Shown one piece after another: positions 24,767-33,863 of a DNA stretch of 64,000 bases. Position 1 is the first letter of the stretch. Each line of letters starts with the position of its first letter. The position numbers and the translations under genes were made by a program. Origin of the DNA: Pseudomonadota bacterium (GTDB lineage Bacteria; Pseudomonadota; Gammaproteobacteria; Xanthomonadales; Xanthomonadaceae); assembly GCA_018242485.1 (NCBI GenBank), contig JAFEBV010000006.1:170661-234660 (forward strand), in the 5' to 3' direction. Under the pieces are notes generated by a model. It had not been told where the DNA came from and did not search any database. It worked only from the letters and a program-made list of their open reading frames with translations.

Positions 24767-26017
24767 ATGGATGCCAAGCCCAACGAAGTGAAGATCGCCA
24801 TCAACGGCCTGCAGTTGCGGATGTACGTCACGCGACTGGATCGGCCGTGGATCGAGACGCCCTTCGTGTTCGAGGGTTTGTACGTGGAAACCGCCGACCA
24901 GCTCGCCCGACTGCGGAGCCTGTGCCGGTACGTGTATGTGGACACCCAGCGCGGGCTGGCTCCCGATGCGCGCTACGTGCAGAACGAGGCGACCGCGCGC
25001 GCGGCGGAGCGTCAGGCGTTCGTGTCGGAGTTGGCCAGTCTGAACACCACGAGTTGGCCAGCCACGGCCAAGGTGGAGGCCGAACTGCCGGTAGCCGAAC
25101 GCGCCCACGAGCACCTCGAGCACGGCATCGAACAGATGATGAGCGACCTGCACGCCGGTCGCGAGCTGGATCTGCGCAGGCTGCGCGAAGGCGTGGGTGC
25201 GATGATCGATTCGGTCACCCGCAACCCCTCGGCCTTCGTCTGGCTCAAGGCGATCCGCAAGAAAAGCGGTTACGCCTACCAGCATGCGCTGGGCTGTTCG
25301 GTGTGGGCGGCCAGCTTCGGTCGGCATCTGGGCCTGAACCGCGAGGAGATCGACGATCTGGCCTTTGCCGGGCTGTTGTTCGATGTCGGCAAGACCACGC
25401 TGCCCGGCGAACTGCTGCTGAAGGCCGGCGCGTTCGATGATGCCGAACGCGAGACGATGCGCGGCCATGTGCGGGCGGGGGTGGAGATCCTCGAACGCAC
25501 GGACGGTGTGTCCAAGCGTACTGTCGAGGCGGTGGCCACGCACCACGAACGCCACGACGGCTCCGGTTACCCGCGCGGCATGCGCGGCGCGGCCATTCCG
25601 ATCTTCGGGAGGCTGATCGGTCTGATCGACAGCTACGACGCGATGACGACCCATCGTCCGTACGCGCAGGGCCGCTCGCCGCACCAGGTGGTGATGGAGC
25701 TGTACAACGCCCGCGACACCCTGTTTCAGGCCGATCTCGTCGAGCAGTTCATCCAGACTTGCGGCGTGTACCCGACCGGCTCGCTGGTGGAGCTGTCCGA
25801 CGGCCGCGTCGGCGTGGTCACCGCCGTGCACGATCTCAAACGCCTGCGGCCGAGCGTGATGCTGTTGCTGGATGCCGACAAACAACGTCTACCGGACTTC
25901 GTCGCCCTCGACATGAGCGTGGTGGAGAGCGATGCCAACGGCCGCCTGCTGACCATCCGCCGCGGGCTGCCGGAAGGCTCCCACGGCATCGACCCATCCG
26001 AACTGTTCCTCGACTGA
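24767..26017 (+). CDS. HD-GYP domain protein with DUF3391 N-terminus; HD His replaced
   Basis: 416 residues from ATG 24767. The N-terminal about 130 residues resemble DUF3391 (IAINGLQLRMYVTRLDRPW). The HD-GYP domain spans about 160-330. The family hydrolyses c-di-GMP to pGpG/GMP with a bi- or trinuclear metal site. First His173 (YQHAL), HVRAGVEIL and the signature HHERHDGSGYP (Gly267-Tyr268-Pro269) are intact. The central HD dyad reads Phe205-Asp206 (LLFDVGK) instead of His-Asp, so one metal ligand is missing. Activity may be reduced, altered or lost, although FDVGK variants may exist as a natural subfamily. The C-terminal tail (VELSDGRVGVVTAV) is a small beta domain. An 8-base gap separates it from the GGDEF-EAL gene, so the two are probably co-transcribed. 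Confidence 0.9.
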   Translation: MDAKPNEVKIAINGLQLRMYVTRLDRPWIETPFVFEGLYVETADQLARLRSLCRYVYVDTQRGLAPDARYVQNEATARAAERQAFVSELASLNTTSWPATAKVEAELPVAERAHEHLEHGIEQMMSDLHAGRELDLRRLREGVGAMIDSVTRNPSAFVWLKAIRKKSGYAYQHALGCSVWAASFGRHLGLNREEIDDLAFAGLLFDVGKTTLPGELLLKAGAFDDAERETMRGHVRAGVEILERTDGVSKRTVEAVATHHERHDGSGYPRGMRGAAIPIFGRLIGLIDSYDAMTTHRPYAQGRSPHQVVMELYNARDTLFQADLVEQFIQTCGVYPTGSLVELSDGRVGVVTAVHDLKRLRPSVMLLLDADKQRLPDFVALDMSVVESDANGRLLTIRRGLPEGSHGIDPSELFLD

Positions 26018-26025
26018 CGCCGCGC

Positions 26026-27324
26026 ATGAGCGATCGCGACGAACTCACCGACCTGCTTGGCAGGCGCGCCTTCCTTGCCACGCTGGACGAGCGCATCCAT
26101 GAGGCTGGCGAGCAGGGCGGACACGTCGGTCTGCTGCTGGTGGACATCGATCGCTTCACCCAGATCAATGTCACTTATGGTTTCCCCTGCGGCGACCGCG
26201 TGCTGCGCCACTTCGCCAGACAACTGGCGGCGGTTGCGCGCAACGGTGATGGGCTTGCCCGCGTCGGCGACAACCGCTTCGCCCTGATCCTGCCGAAGCT
26301 GATGAACCGTGGGCATGCCGAGTTGGCGGCGCAAAAACTCCTGCGCCTGCTGGAGGTGCCGTTCGAGCACGACGATGCGCGCCTGCGCCTGCAAGCCACC
26401 GTAGGTGTCGCCCTGTTTCCGCAGCATGCCCCCGATGCGTTGGCGCTGCTCGCCCGCGCGGAGTTCGCGCTGGCTCTGGCGCGCCACGAAGACCGCCGCT
26501 ACGGCTTCGCTCCCGATGGTGCCGAAATCGGTTCGCTGTCGTACCAATAGGATCTGGAACTGGAATTGGCCAACGCCATCGATCGCGGCGAGTTGAGCAT
26601 GTTCTACCAGCCGCAGGTGCGCCTGTCCGATCGCAGCGTGGTCGGGGTGGAGGCCCTGATGCGCTGGAACAACCGCAACCGCGGCATGGTGCCGCCCGAC
26701 GTGTTCATCCCGCTCGCTGAGCGCACCGGGCACATCCGCAAGATGACCTTGTGGGCGATGAACACGGTGCTGCGGCAGACCTCGCAGTGGCGGCACGACT
26801 GGGGTCAGCTATCGGTGTCGGTGAACATGCCCAGCGAACTGGTGGCGCATTCGGATCTTCCCGACATGGTGCACAACGCCTTGCAGCTGTTCGGCAGCGA
26901 TGCGATCCGGCCCATGATCGAAATCACCGAGCGCTCGTTGATGGTCGGCGACCGCGCACTGGCGCAATTGCATCGCATCCGCGAGATGGGCGTGCGCGTA
27001 TCGATCGACGACTTCGGCACCGGCTATTCCTGTCTTGCGTATTTCCACAAGGTGCCGGCCAACGAATTGAAGATCGACAAATCCTTCGTCTCGCGCCTGC
27101 TCACCGACACCGCCAGCGCGGATATCGCCATGCTCATCATCGACCTTGCGCACCGCTTCGACCTGGATGTGGTCGCCGAAGGCGTGGAAGACGAGGCGAC
27201 CTGCGAGAAGCTCGCCAGCAGCGGCTGCGACGTGGTGCAGGGCTATTACTTCGCCAAGCCGATGCCGGCCGATGTCTGCGAGCACTGGTTGCAGACGTTC
27301 GGCAAGGATGTGCCCACAGGGTAG
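26026..27324 (+). pseudogene. GGDEF-EAL protein gene interrupted by an in-frame amber codon
   Basis: The ATG at 26026 opens a 174-codon GGDEF-like part that ends at TAG 26548-26550. The same frame continues without another stop to 27324 as a full EAL domain (DLELELANAIDRGELSMFYQPQV...). The GGDEF signature is degenerate: RVGDNRFALIL (Gly81 to Phe85) replaces GGDEF, so cyclase activity is unlikely. The EAL half keeps its motifs: VEALMRW, SVNMPSELV, IEITERSLM, DDFGTGYSCL, LKIDKSF, AEGVEDE and QGYYFAKP, consistent with a c-di-GMP phosphodiesterase. The EAL half could be made separately from TTG 26566 or by readthrough. A sequencing error at one base would also explain the split. Either way it sits behind the HD-GYP gene as a second c-di-GMP protein. 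Confidence 0.8.
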
Positions 27325-27485
27325 GCGGTCGCGGAGTGCCGTCGTGGCGGACTTGAGGGTTGGCAGGGATTCGCAGAATAATTCATGTTTCGTGAGCTAA
27401 GTTATTGCCTTGCATATCTTTTAGGGGCTGTAGTAGATAAGGTCTGGTTTAAGCTGATGGGATGGGTCTAAGTCGCTGTAAATTA

Positions 27486-28569
27486 CTCATAAGTCAGTAA
27501 ATTAGGGAACAAATGTCCGTCTTAGTTGTCCTGCTTGGCATGAAGAGAGACGGACGCACGGTATCGCGGGCGGCGCTGGAAGAGATGCGCATGGTTGCCC
27601 TGGAGCGGATGCGCGAAGGCGAGTCGCCGGCCGATGTGTCCGCCTCGTTCGGCCTGCATCGTGGCTGGGCGTACAAAGTGCTGGCCAGGGCCAAGGGGCG
27701 GGGCAAGCGCGCCCTGCAGTCGCGCAAGGGTACAGGCCGTCCGCGCACACTCACGCCAGCGCAGGAGCGTCAGGTGTTCGGCTGGATCAATGGCAGGAAC
27801 CCGCGCCAATATGGCTTCGACTTCGGGCTGTGGACGCGGCAGATCGTGCGCGAACTGATCGGCAAGAAGTTCGGTGTTCAGCTGAGCCTGGCCAGCGTCG
27901 GCGCGCTGCTGGCTCGATTGGGGCTGACACCGCAGAAGCCGTTGCAGCAGGCGTACCAGCGTGACCCGGAGGCGGTGGCGTGCTGGCAGCAGGAAACCTA
28001 TCCGGCCATCGCGCGCCAGGCCAAGCGGGAAAAGGCCGAGGTCTACTTCTGGGACGAGTCCGGTTTTCGCGCCGATGCGGTGCAGGGCAAGACCTGGGGC
28101 GTCAAGGGCCGCACGCCGGTGGTCGCCGTTCCCGGGCAGCGGCAAGGCATCAGCGCGGCATCGGCGGTCAACAGCAAAGGCGGCTTCTGGTTCGCGCTGT
28201 ACGGCGGCGGCTTGAACGGCGAACTGTTCGTGACCTTGCTGCGGCAGATGATGAAGCGTCGTCGGCGGCCAATCCATCTGGTTCTGGACGGATTGCCTGC
28301 GCACAAGACCCGCGTGGTCCGTGACTACGTCGATGGGCTCAAGGGCAAGCTGACGCTGCACTTTCTGCCGGGATATGCACCGGACTTGAATCCCGATGAG
28401 CTTGTGTGGAGCTACGCCAAGCGCACGGGCGTGGCACGCAGCCCGTTGCGCAGTGGCGAAAAGCTGGCCGATCGGGTGCAAGCGCAACTGTCCGGCATCG
28501 CGGCCAGACCGAACTTGGTGCGCTCGTTCTTCGGCCACCCGAGTGTCGCCTATATTACTGATCTATGAG
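27486..28569 (+). mobile_element. IS630-family insertion sequence, apparently complete
   Basis: The ends are imperfect inverted repeats: CTCATAAGTCAGTAAATTAGG at the left and the reverse complement of CTCATAGATCAGTAATATAGG at the right. Flanking TA dinucleotides (27484-27485 and 28570-28571) fit the TA target duplication of IS630/Tc1-mariner elements. One gene fills the element. Removing the element plus one TA restores the IS1595 frame, confirming the boundaries. Confidence 0.85.
27513..28568 (+). CDS. IS630-family transposase
   Basis: 351 residues from ATG 27513; a start at the internal Met before KRDGRT is possible. An N-terminal helix-turn-helix pair (SPADVSASFGLHRGWAYKVLARAK) is followed by a second winged-helix-like region and the DDE catalytic core. 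The catalytic residues lie in YFWDESGF, LVLDGLPAHKT and YAPDLNPDELVWSYAK (Asp, Asp, Glu). The stop TGA is built from the right terminal repeat. It appears intact and may be able to mobilise the element. Confidence 0.92.
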   Translation: MSVLVVLLGMKRDGRTVSRAALEEMRMVALERMREGESPADVSASFGLHRGWAYKVLARAKGRGKRALQSRKGTGRPRTLTPAQERQVFGWINGRNPRQYGFDFGLWTRQIVRELIGKKFGVQLSLASVGALLARLGLTPQKPLQQAYQRDPEAVACWQQETYPAIARQAKREKAEVYFWDESGFRADAVQGKTWGVKGRTPVVAVPGQRQGISAASAVNSKGGFWFALYGGGLNGELFVTLLRQMMKRRRRPIHLVLDGLPAHKTRVVRDYVDGLKGKLTLHFLPGYAPDLNPDELVWSYAKRTGVARSPLRSGEKLADRVQAQLSGIAARPNLVRSFFGHPSVAYITDL

Positions 28570-28571
28570 TA

Positions 28572-29246
28572 AGCAGGAAAGTGCAATCTCGGTTGGTCGA
28601 GTTCTTCGTGCTCGAGGTGACCGCCCGTTCGGCGGCCAGTGTGCTGGGTCTCCAGCCCAACACCGCTGCGCTCTACTACCGCAAGCTGCGCCAATTGATT
28701 GCCGACCGATTGGCGCTGGTCGAGCACGAAGTCTTCGACGGAGCCGTTGAACTGGACGAGAGCTACTTCGGCGGCGTCTGCAAGGGCAAGCGTGGTCGTG
28801 GTGCCGCCGGCAAGGTTGTCGTCTTCGGCTTGCTCAAGCGTGGCGGCAAGGTTCACGCAAAAGTGGTCGACAACGCTCGAACCGCCACGCTGATGCCTGT
28901 AATCCAGCGGAAAATCGCCCCGGACAGCGTTGTCTATACCGACAGCTTCGGCAGCTACGACGCGCTGGACGTCAGCCAGTTCCACCATGTGCGCATCAAC
29001 CACTCCAAGGAATTCGCCCGTGGCCGCAACCACATCAACGGCATCGAGAACTTCTGGAACCAAGCCAAGCGCATACTGCGCAAGTACAACGGCCCCAGCG
29101 AAAGCAGGGTGCCGAAGGTGGATGGGGGCGATGGATTGCGATCACAGTGGAGGGTCGGCCTGCGCGGTTTCGTGTTCGCCGACCCGGATGGCAACCGCAT
29201 CGATGCGGGGCAGATCCTGCCACGCCGGCGGGGGGACACGCCGTGA
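28572..29246 (+). pseudogene. IS1595-family transposase, main part, with foreign C-terminal tail
   Basis: The open part runs SRKVQSRLVEFFVLEVTARSAA, then the helix-turn-helix segment (SVLGLQPNTAALYYRKLRQLI) and the ISXO2-like DDE core: VELDESYFGG, VYTDSFGSYDAL and HINGIENFWNQAKR. The first codons lie on the other side of the IS630 insertion (from ATG 27462). After RKYNG the sequence leaves the family. The last about 50 codons include RGFVFADPDGNRID, which resembles the C-terminal strand of glyoxalase/VOC proteins, so the element may have truncated such a gene and fused in frame to its tail. A GTG at 28581 could start a shortened product, but without its N-terminus and native C-terminus it is probably inactive. 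Confidence 0.75.
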
Positions 29247-29451
29247 GCGCCGAGTCCATCGCAGTTCTGATGGTCGCCTACGCCGCGGGGCGGGTTGACG
29301 CAGCCGTTCGTGGGTGGGTCGCTGTTGCATGCAAGAAGGGGCGTGTGCCGGATCGCATTGCGGTTCGGCACCGGCGTCTTGCGCCGGCAACCTGCGAGCA
29401 CCACCTTTTCGCCTGCCAATCCCGTTCCGGATAGCGGATAATCGCCATCCC

Positions 29452-30228
29452 ATGCCTGTCTCCATCAAGACTTCCGACGAAATCGCGCGCATGCGCGTCG
29501 CCGGCCGCCTCGCCGCCGAGGTGCTGCAGGTGGTCGCCCCGCACGTCAAACCCGGGGTGAGCACTGCCGAGCTGGATCGCATCTGCCACGACCACATCGT
29601 CGACGTGCAGCACGCCATCCCGGCCAACGTCGGCTACCGCGGCTTCCCGGCGACCGTGTGCACCTCGGTCAACAACGTGATCTGCCACGGCATCCCGAGC
29701 GCGGCGAAGATCCTGCGCGACGGCGACATCGTCAACATCGATGTCACCGTCATCAAGGATGGTCTGCACGGCGACACCAGCCGCATGTATCTGGTCGGCA
29801 ATCCGCCAACGATTGCGCGGCGGCTGGTGGATGTCACCCGCGAGGCGATGTGGCGCGGCATCCGCATGGTGAAGCCGGGCACGACGCTGGGCGACATCGG
29901 CCACGCCATCCAGAGCTGCGTGGAAGCCGAGCGCTTCTCGGTGGTACGCGAGTACTGCGGCCACGGCATCGGCCGCGTCTATCACGAGGATCCGCAGGTG
30001 CTGCACTACGGCCGCCCCGGCGAAGGGCTGGTGCTGAAGGCGGGGATGACCTTCACCATCGAGCCGATGGTCAACGCCGGCGCGCGCCACACGCGTTTGA
30101 TGCCGGACGGCTGGACGGTGGTCACCAAGGATCGTTCGTTGTCGGCGCAGTGGGAGCACACCGTGCTGGTGACCGACGACGGCGTGGACGTGCTGACCCG
30201 CGTGCCGGGCGACGACAACGTCTTGTGA
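29452..30228 (+). CDS. map: Methionine aminopeptidase, type I
   Basis: 258 residues from ATG 29452. The pita-bread fold removes the initiator Met from new proteins in the cytosol with two metal ions. The ligands are visible: Asp in NIDVTV, Asp in HGDTSRM, His in CGHGIGR, Glu in FTIEPM and Glu in WEHTVL. The start MPVSIKTSDEIARMRVAGRLAAEVL is typical. GATAAT about 10 bases before the ATG could be a -10 box giving a very short leader, but no good -35 is seen. glnD follows after 25 bases, a frequent arrangement. Confidence 0.95.
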   Translation: MPVSIKTSDEIARMRVAGRLAAEVLQVVAPHVKPGVSTAELDRICHDHIVDVQHAIPANVGYRGFPATVCTSVNNVICHGIPSAAKILRDGDIVNIDVTVIKDGLHGDTSRMYLVGNPPTIARRLVDVTREAMWRGIRMVKPGTTLGDIGHAIQSCVEAERFSVVREYCGHGIGRVYHEDPQVLHYGRPGEGLVLKAGMTFTIEPMVNAGARHTRLMPDGWTVVTKDRSLSAQWEHTVLVTDDGVDVLTRVPGDDNVL

Positions 30229-30253
30229 TGGCGTATCGCGTGGTGATCGGCCC

Positions 30254-32860
30254 GTGAATACTCCGCCGCCGGCCACGCACGATCCGGCGACGGACGCATC
30301 CGGGGATGCCGAATGGGCGCGCGCGGCGCGCGAGCGACTGGCCGCCGGCCAGTCCGCACGTGAGGCGCACTTCGATGCCGGCGAGTCGGTCGATGCGCTG
30401 CTGATCGCGCGCAGCGACGCGGTGGACGCACTGGTGCGCGCTGCGTGGGCGCGAGCCTGTACGGGGCTGGTGGGCCTGCACCTGTTCGCCACCGGCGGCT
30501 ATGCGCGACGCGAATTGTTCCCGCATTCGGACGTGGATCTGCTGGTGTTGGCTGAATGCTCGCCGGATGTCGACACCGAGCAAGCGCTGTCGCGCTTCTT
30601 CGCCCTGCTGTGGGATGCGCGGCTGAAGACCGGTCATGCGGTGCGCACGGCGGATGAATGCACCCACGCGGCGGCGGGCGAGATCACCGTGGTCACCGCG
30701 ATGATGGATGCGCGCTTGCTGCACGGCGAGCCATCCGCAATCGACACCTTGCGCGCGGCGATCGCGCCGGAACGGGTGTGGTCGCCGGCGCAGTATTTCG
30801 CCGGCAAGCGCGACGAACAGCGTGCGCGCCACGCGCGTTTCCACGACACCGCCAACAACCTCGAACCCAACATCAAGGACGGACCGGGCGGGTTGCGCGA
30901 CCTGCAAACCCTGCGCTGGATGGCGCAGCGGGTGTTCGCGGTGGACGATCTGGACGGGCTGGAAGCGCTGGGCCAGCTCGGCGTCGACGAGAATGCGGCG
31001 CTGCGCCGCGAATGGCGCGCGCACGCGCGCATCCGCTACGCATTGCATCTGGTCGCCGGGCGCGCCGAGGAGCGCTTGCTGTTCGACCATCAACGTACAT
31101 TGGCCGCGCGACTGGGTTATGTCGACGAGCGGCGCGACCAACTCGCGGTCGAGCAGTTGATGCAGGGTTTCTTCCGCAGCGCGGCGATCGTGTTGCGCAT
31201 CAACGAACGCCTGCTGCAACGCTTCGAGGAACATATCGAAGGCCGCACCGAACCGGTGGCGGTGCAGCCGGGCTTCGTTTCCCTGCGCGGTTACCTCGCG
31301 TTTGCGGAAGCCGGGCCGCCCGCGCCGATGCAATGCTTCGGCTTGTTCGCCGCGTGGGCTGCCCATGCGGATCTGCGCGGGCTGCATTCGGAATCCGCGC
31401 GCCGGCTGGCGGAGGCGCTGCCGCGCATTCCGGCCTACACCGAGGCGGGTACCGACTTGCGCGCGGCATTCCTGGCGCTGCTGCGGCGTGCCGATGCGGT
31501 GACCACGTTGACGCGGATGGCAAGGCTGGGCGTGCTCGCGCGCTACCTGCCCGGATTCGGACAAGTGTCCGGGCGCATGCAGTACGACCTGTTCCATGTG
31601 TTCACCGTCGATCAGCACACGCTGGCGGTACTGCGCCATTTCGACGGTTTCGCCAGCGGCGCCGAAGCCGAGCGTTTCGCCCATGCCCACGAGGTCTGGC
31701 CGCGCTTGCGCAAACCCGAACTGCTGCTACTCGCCGGTCTGTTCCACGACATCGCCAAGGGTCGCGGCGGCGATCATTCCGAGCTGGGCGCGGTCGATGC
31801 ACGCGCGTTCTGCCTCGTCCACGGCCTGCCCGAGGCGGATACCGAACTGGTCGCATGGCTGGTGCGCGAGCACCTGACGATGTCGTTGACCGGGCAGAAG
31901 CAGGACATCGCCGATCCGGAAGTCATCAACCGTTTCGCCGGGCGCGTGGCCGACCGCGAACGATTGGATTACCTGTATCTGCTGACCTCCGCGGACATCG
32001 CCGGCACCAGCCCGAAACTGTGGAATGCGTGGAAGGATCGCCTGCTGGCCGACCTGCATGAGGCCACGCGCTTCGCCCTACGGCGCGGGCTGGAACATCC
32101 GGTGCACGCCGCCGAGCGCATCGCCGAAACCCGCGCCGAGGCACTGGCGTTGCTGCGTCAGGAAGGCGTGGCCGAAGCGGCGATCGGACGCATCTGGTCG
32201 GCGCTGCCGGAGGAAGTCTTCCTGCGCTATCGCGCCGCGCAGATCACGTGGCAGACCGGCGCGATCCTCGCCCAGCGCGATCCAGCCGACGATCTGGTCG
32301 CGGTGCGTGCCGGTGCCGCGGCCGGCTCGATGGAAGTGTTCGTGCATGCGCGCGATCGCGATGGTCTTTTCGCCGCCGCGGTGGCGAGTTTCGATCGGCT
32401 TGGTTTGGGCGTGGTGCAGGCGCGCGCACTGGCCACCCGCGACGGGCGCGTGTTCGACAGTTTCCAGTTGCTGCCTGCGCAGGCCGCGCGGGTGCCGTCC
32501 CATGCCGACGTCGCCCGCGCCTTGCGCAGCGCGTTGCAGCATCCGGAAAAGGTGAAACCGCCGCGCCGCGCGCTGCCGCGCACATTGCGGCATTTCGCGA
32601 TCGCCCCGCAGGTGGAGTTCTCCGCTGCCGGCGCGTACACGCGCATGACCCTGATCGCCAGCGACCGCCCCGGGCTGCTCGCCGGGATCGCGCAGGTGCT
32701 GCGCGATGCCCGCCTGCGCGTGCATGATGCGCGCATCGCCACATTCGGCGAGAAGGCCGAAGATCTGTTCGTGCTCAGCGACAGGCACGACCGCGCGCTG
32801 GACGACCTGGCGCAATCGTCATTGCGCGAAGGTTTGCTGGCGCGGCTGAGCGATGCGTGA
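30254..32860 (+). CDS. glnD: Bifunctional PII uridylyltransferase/uridylyl-removing enzyme
   Basis: 868 residues from a GTG start at 30254. It senses glutamine and adds or removes UMP on PII proteins, setting nitrogen assimilation. A nucleotidyltransferase site is at FATGGYARRELFPHSDVDLL (Asp93, Asp95), followed by the PII-UT helical domain (NNLEPNIKDGPGGLRDLQTLRW). The HD hydrolase site is LFHDIAKGRGGDHSE (His498-Asp499). Two C-terminal ACT domains bind glutamine: VFVHARDRDGLFAAAVASFDRLGL and LIASDRPGLLAGIAQVLRDA. All four modules are intact and length matches the family. It lies downstream of map in the same orientation. Confidence 0.96.
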   Translation: MNTPPPATHDPATDASGDAEWARAARERLAAGQSAREAHFDAGESVDALLIARSDAVDALVRAAWARACTGLVGLHLFATGGYARRELFPHSDVDLLVLAECSPDVDTEQALSRFFALLWDARLKTGHAVRTADECTHAAAGEITVVTAMMDARLLHGEPSAIDTLRAAIAPERVWSPAQYFAGKRDEQRARHARFHDTANNLEPNIKDGPGGLRDLQTLRWMAQRVFAVDDLDGLEALGQLGVDENAALRREWRAHARIRYALHLVAGRAEERLLFDHQRTLAARLGYVDERRDQLAVEQLMQGFFRSAAIVLRINERLLQRFEEHIEGRTEPVAVQPGFVSLRGYLAFAEAGPPAPMQCFGLFAAWAAHADLRGLHSESARRLAEALPRIPAYTEAGTDLRAAFLALLRRADAVTTLTRMARLGVLARYLPGFGQVSGRMQYDLFHVFTVDQHTLAVLRHFDGFASGAEAERFAHAHEVWPRLRKPELLLLAGLFHDIAKGRGGDHSELGAVDARAFCLVHGLPEADTELVAWLVREHLTMSLTGQKQDIADPEVINRFAGRVADRERLDYLYLLTSADIAGTSPKLWNAWKDRLLADLHEATRFALRRGLEHPVHAAERIAETRAEALALLRQEGVAEAAIGRIWSALPEEVFLRYRAAQITWQTGAILAQRDPADDLVAVRAGAAAGSMEVFVHARDRDGLFAAAVASFDRLGLGVVQARALATRDGRVFDSFQLLPAQAARVPSHADVARALRSALQHPEKVKPPRRALPRTLRHFAIAPQVEFSAAGAYTRMTLIASDRPGLLAGIAQVLRDARLRVHDARIATFGEKAEDLFVLSDRHDRALDDLAQSSLREGLLARLSDA

Positions 32861-32929
32861 AAGCCCTGATTCTCAAGGAAGGGTTGGGCGGGGCGGTGTT
32901 GTGCTTATGAAGTCGCGCCGGCACACCAT

Positions 32930-32963
32930 CCCCCTCCCAGCCTCCCCCTTGAAGGGGGAGGAG
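32930..32963. repeat. REP-type hairpin
   Basis: CCCTCCCAGCCTCCCCCTTGAAGGGGGAGGAG forms a hairpin of the same family as at 9.6 and 11.6 kb. It lies in the 162-base gap between glnD and dapD and may attenuate readthrough from glnD. Confidence 0.6.
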
Positions 32964-33022
32964 ATCGTTGCGCGATGCTGCGAGAATGATTTGCACATGC
33001 CACACATCAATGGAGACGCCGC

Positions 33023-33847
33023 TTGAACGCATCGCTGCAGCAGTTGATCGACGACGCCTGGGATCGCCGCACAGAGCTGACCGAAGCCGAGGTCGCCGCG
33101 CTGAAACCGTCGATCGCAGATGTGCTGGTGCGGCTGGAATCGGGTGCGCTGCGCGTGGCCGAACCGCACGATGGTAGTTGGCATGTCCATCAATGGATCA
33201 AGAAGGCGGTGCTGCTGTATTTCCGCGCCAGTCCCAACGTGGTGCAGGATGCCGCTCCTGCGCCGTTCTGGGACAAGGTACCGCAGCGTTTCGCCGGCTT
33301 CGACGAAGCGGCCTTCCGTGAACTGGGCGTGCGCGTGGTGCCCGGCGCGGTGGTGCGCCGCGGCGCGCATATCGGGCGCGACGTGGTGCTGATGCCCAGC
33401 TTCGTCAACATCGGCGCATACGTCGGCGCGGGCACGATGGTGGATACGTGGGCGACGGTGGGCTCATGCGCGCAGATCGGTGCGCGCTGTCATCTGTCCG
33501 GCGGGGTCGGCATCGGCGGCGTGCTCGAGCCGCTGCAAGCCGCGCCGACGATCATCGAGGACGACTGCTTCGTCGGCGCACGCAGCGAAGTCGTCGAAGG
33601 TGTGATCGTCGAGCGCGGCAGCGTGATCGGCATGGGCGTGTTCCTCGGCCAGAGCACGCGCATCTTTGATCGCGCGACGAAAACGATCAGCTATGGCCGC
33701 ATCCCCGCTGGCAGCGTGGTGGTGTCAGGATCTCTCCCGGCGGCCGATGGCTCGCATTCCTTGTACTGCGCGGTGATCGTCAAGCAGGTGGATGCAAAAA
33801 CCCGATCGAAGACTTCGGTGAACGAATTGTTGCGAGGCGCGGAATGA
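33023..33847 (+). CDS. dapD: Tetrahydrodipicolinate N-succinyltransferase
   Basis: 274 residues from a TTG start at 33023, with GGAGA about 9 bases upstream. It succinylates tetrahydrodipicolinate with succinyl-CoA in the lysine/diaminopimelate pathway. A helical N-terminal domain precedes a left-handed beta helix of hexapeptide repeats: [32 protein letters not shown], then [33 protein letters not shown]. Family landmarks [21 protein letters not shown] and [15 protein letters not shown] are present. The next-step enzyme DapE is encoded three genes downstream in the same run. Confidence 0.95.
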   Translation: MNASLQQLIDDAWDRRTELTEAEVAALKPSIADVLVRLESGALRVAEPHDGSWHVHQWIKKAVLLYFRASPNVVQDAAPAPFWDKVPQRFAGFDEAAFRELGVRVVPGAVVRRGAHIGRDVVLMPSFVNIGAYVGAGTMVDTWATVGSCAQIGARCHLSGGVGIGGVLEPLQAAPTIIEDDCFVGARSEVVEGVIVERGSVIGMGVFLGQSTRIFDRATKTISYGRIPAGSVVVSGSLPAADGSHSLYCAVIVKQVDAKTRSKTSVNELLRGAE

Positions 33848-33863
33848 ATTGTGGAAGCCGATC

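Larger units (their letters stand above)
27424..29093 (+). mobile_element. IS1595-type element remnant, interrupted by IS630 and truncated at right
   Basis: The left end at 27424 reads GGGGCTGTAGTAGATAAG, like the terminal repeat of IS1595-family elements. The transposase ATG is at 27462. After seven codons the frame is broken by the IS630 insertion. Family sequence resumes at 28572 and stops at about 29093 (RKYNG). No matching right terminal repeat is seen downstream, so the 3' end has been lost. Confidence 0.7.

Noticed and set aside
26548..26550. TAG as pyrrolysine or selenocysteine-type recoding
   Set aside because: No recoding hairpin or pyl genes are visible, the codon lies in an inter-domain linker, and selenocysteine uses TGA; a nonsense mutation or sequence error is simpler.
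29247..29451. Short gene between the IS1595 remnant and map
   Set aside because: The open stretches have no start signal or family resemblance; it is likely remnant DNA plus the map promoter.
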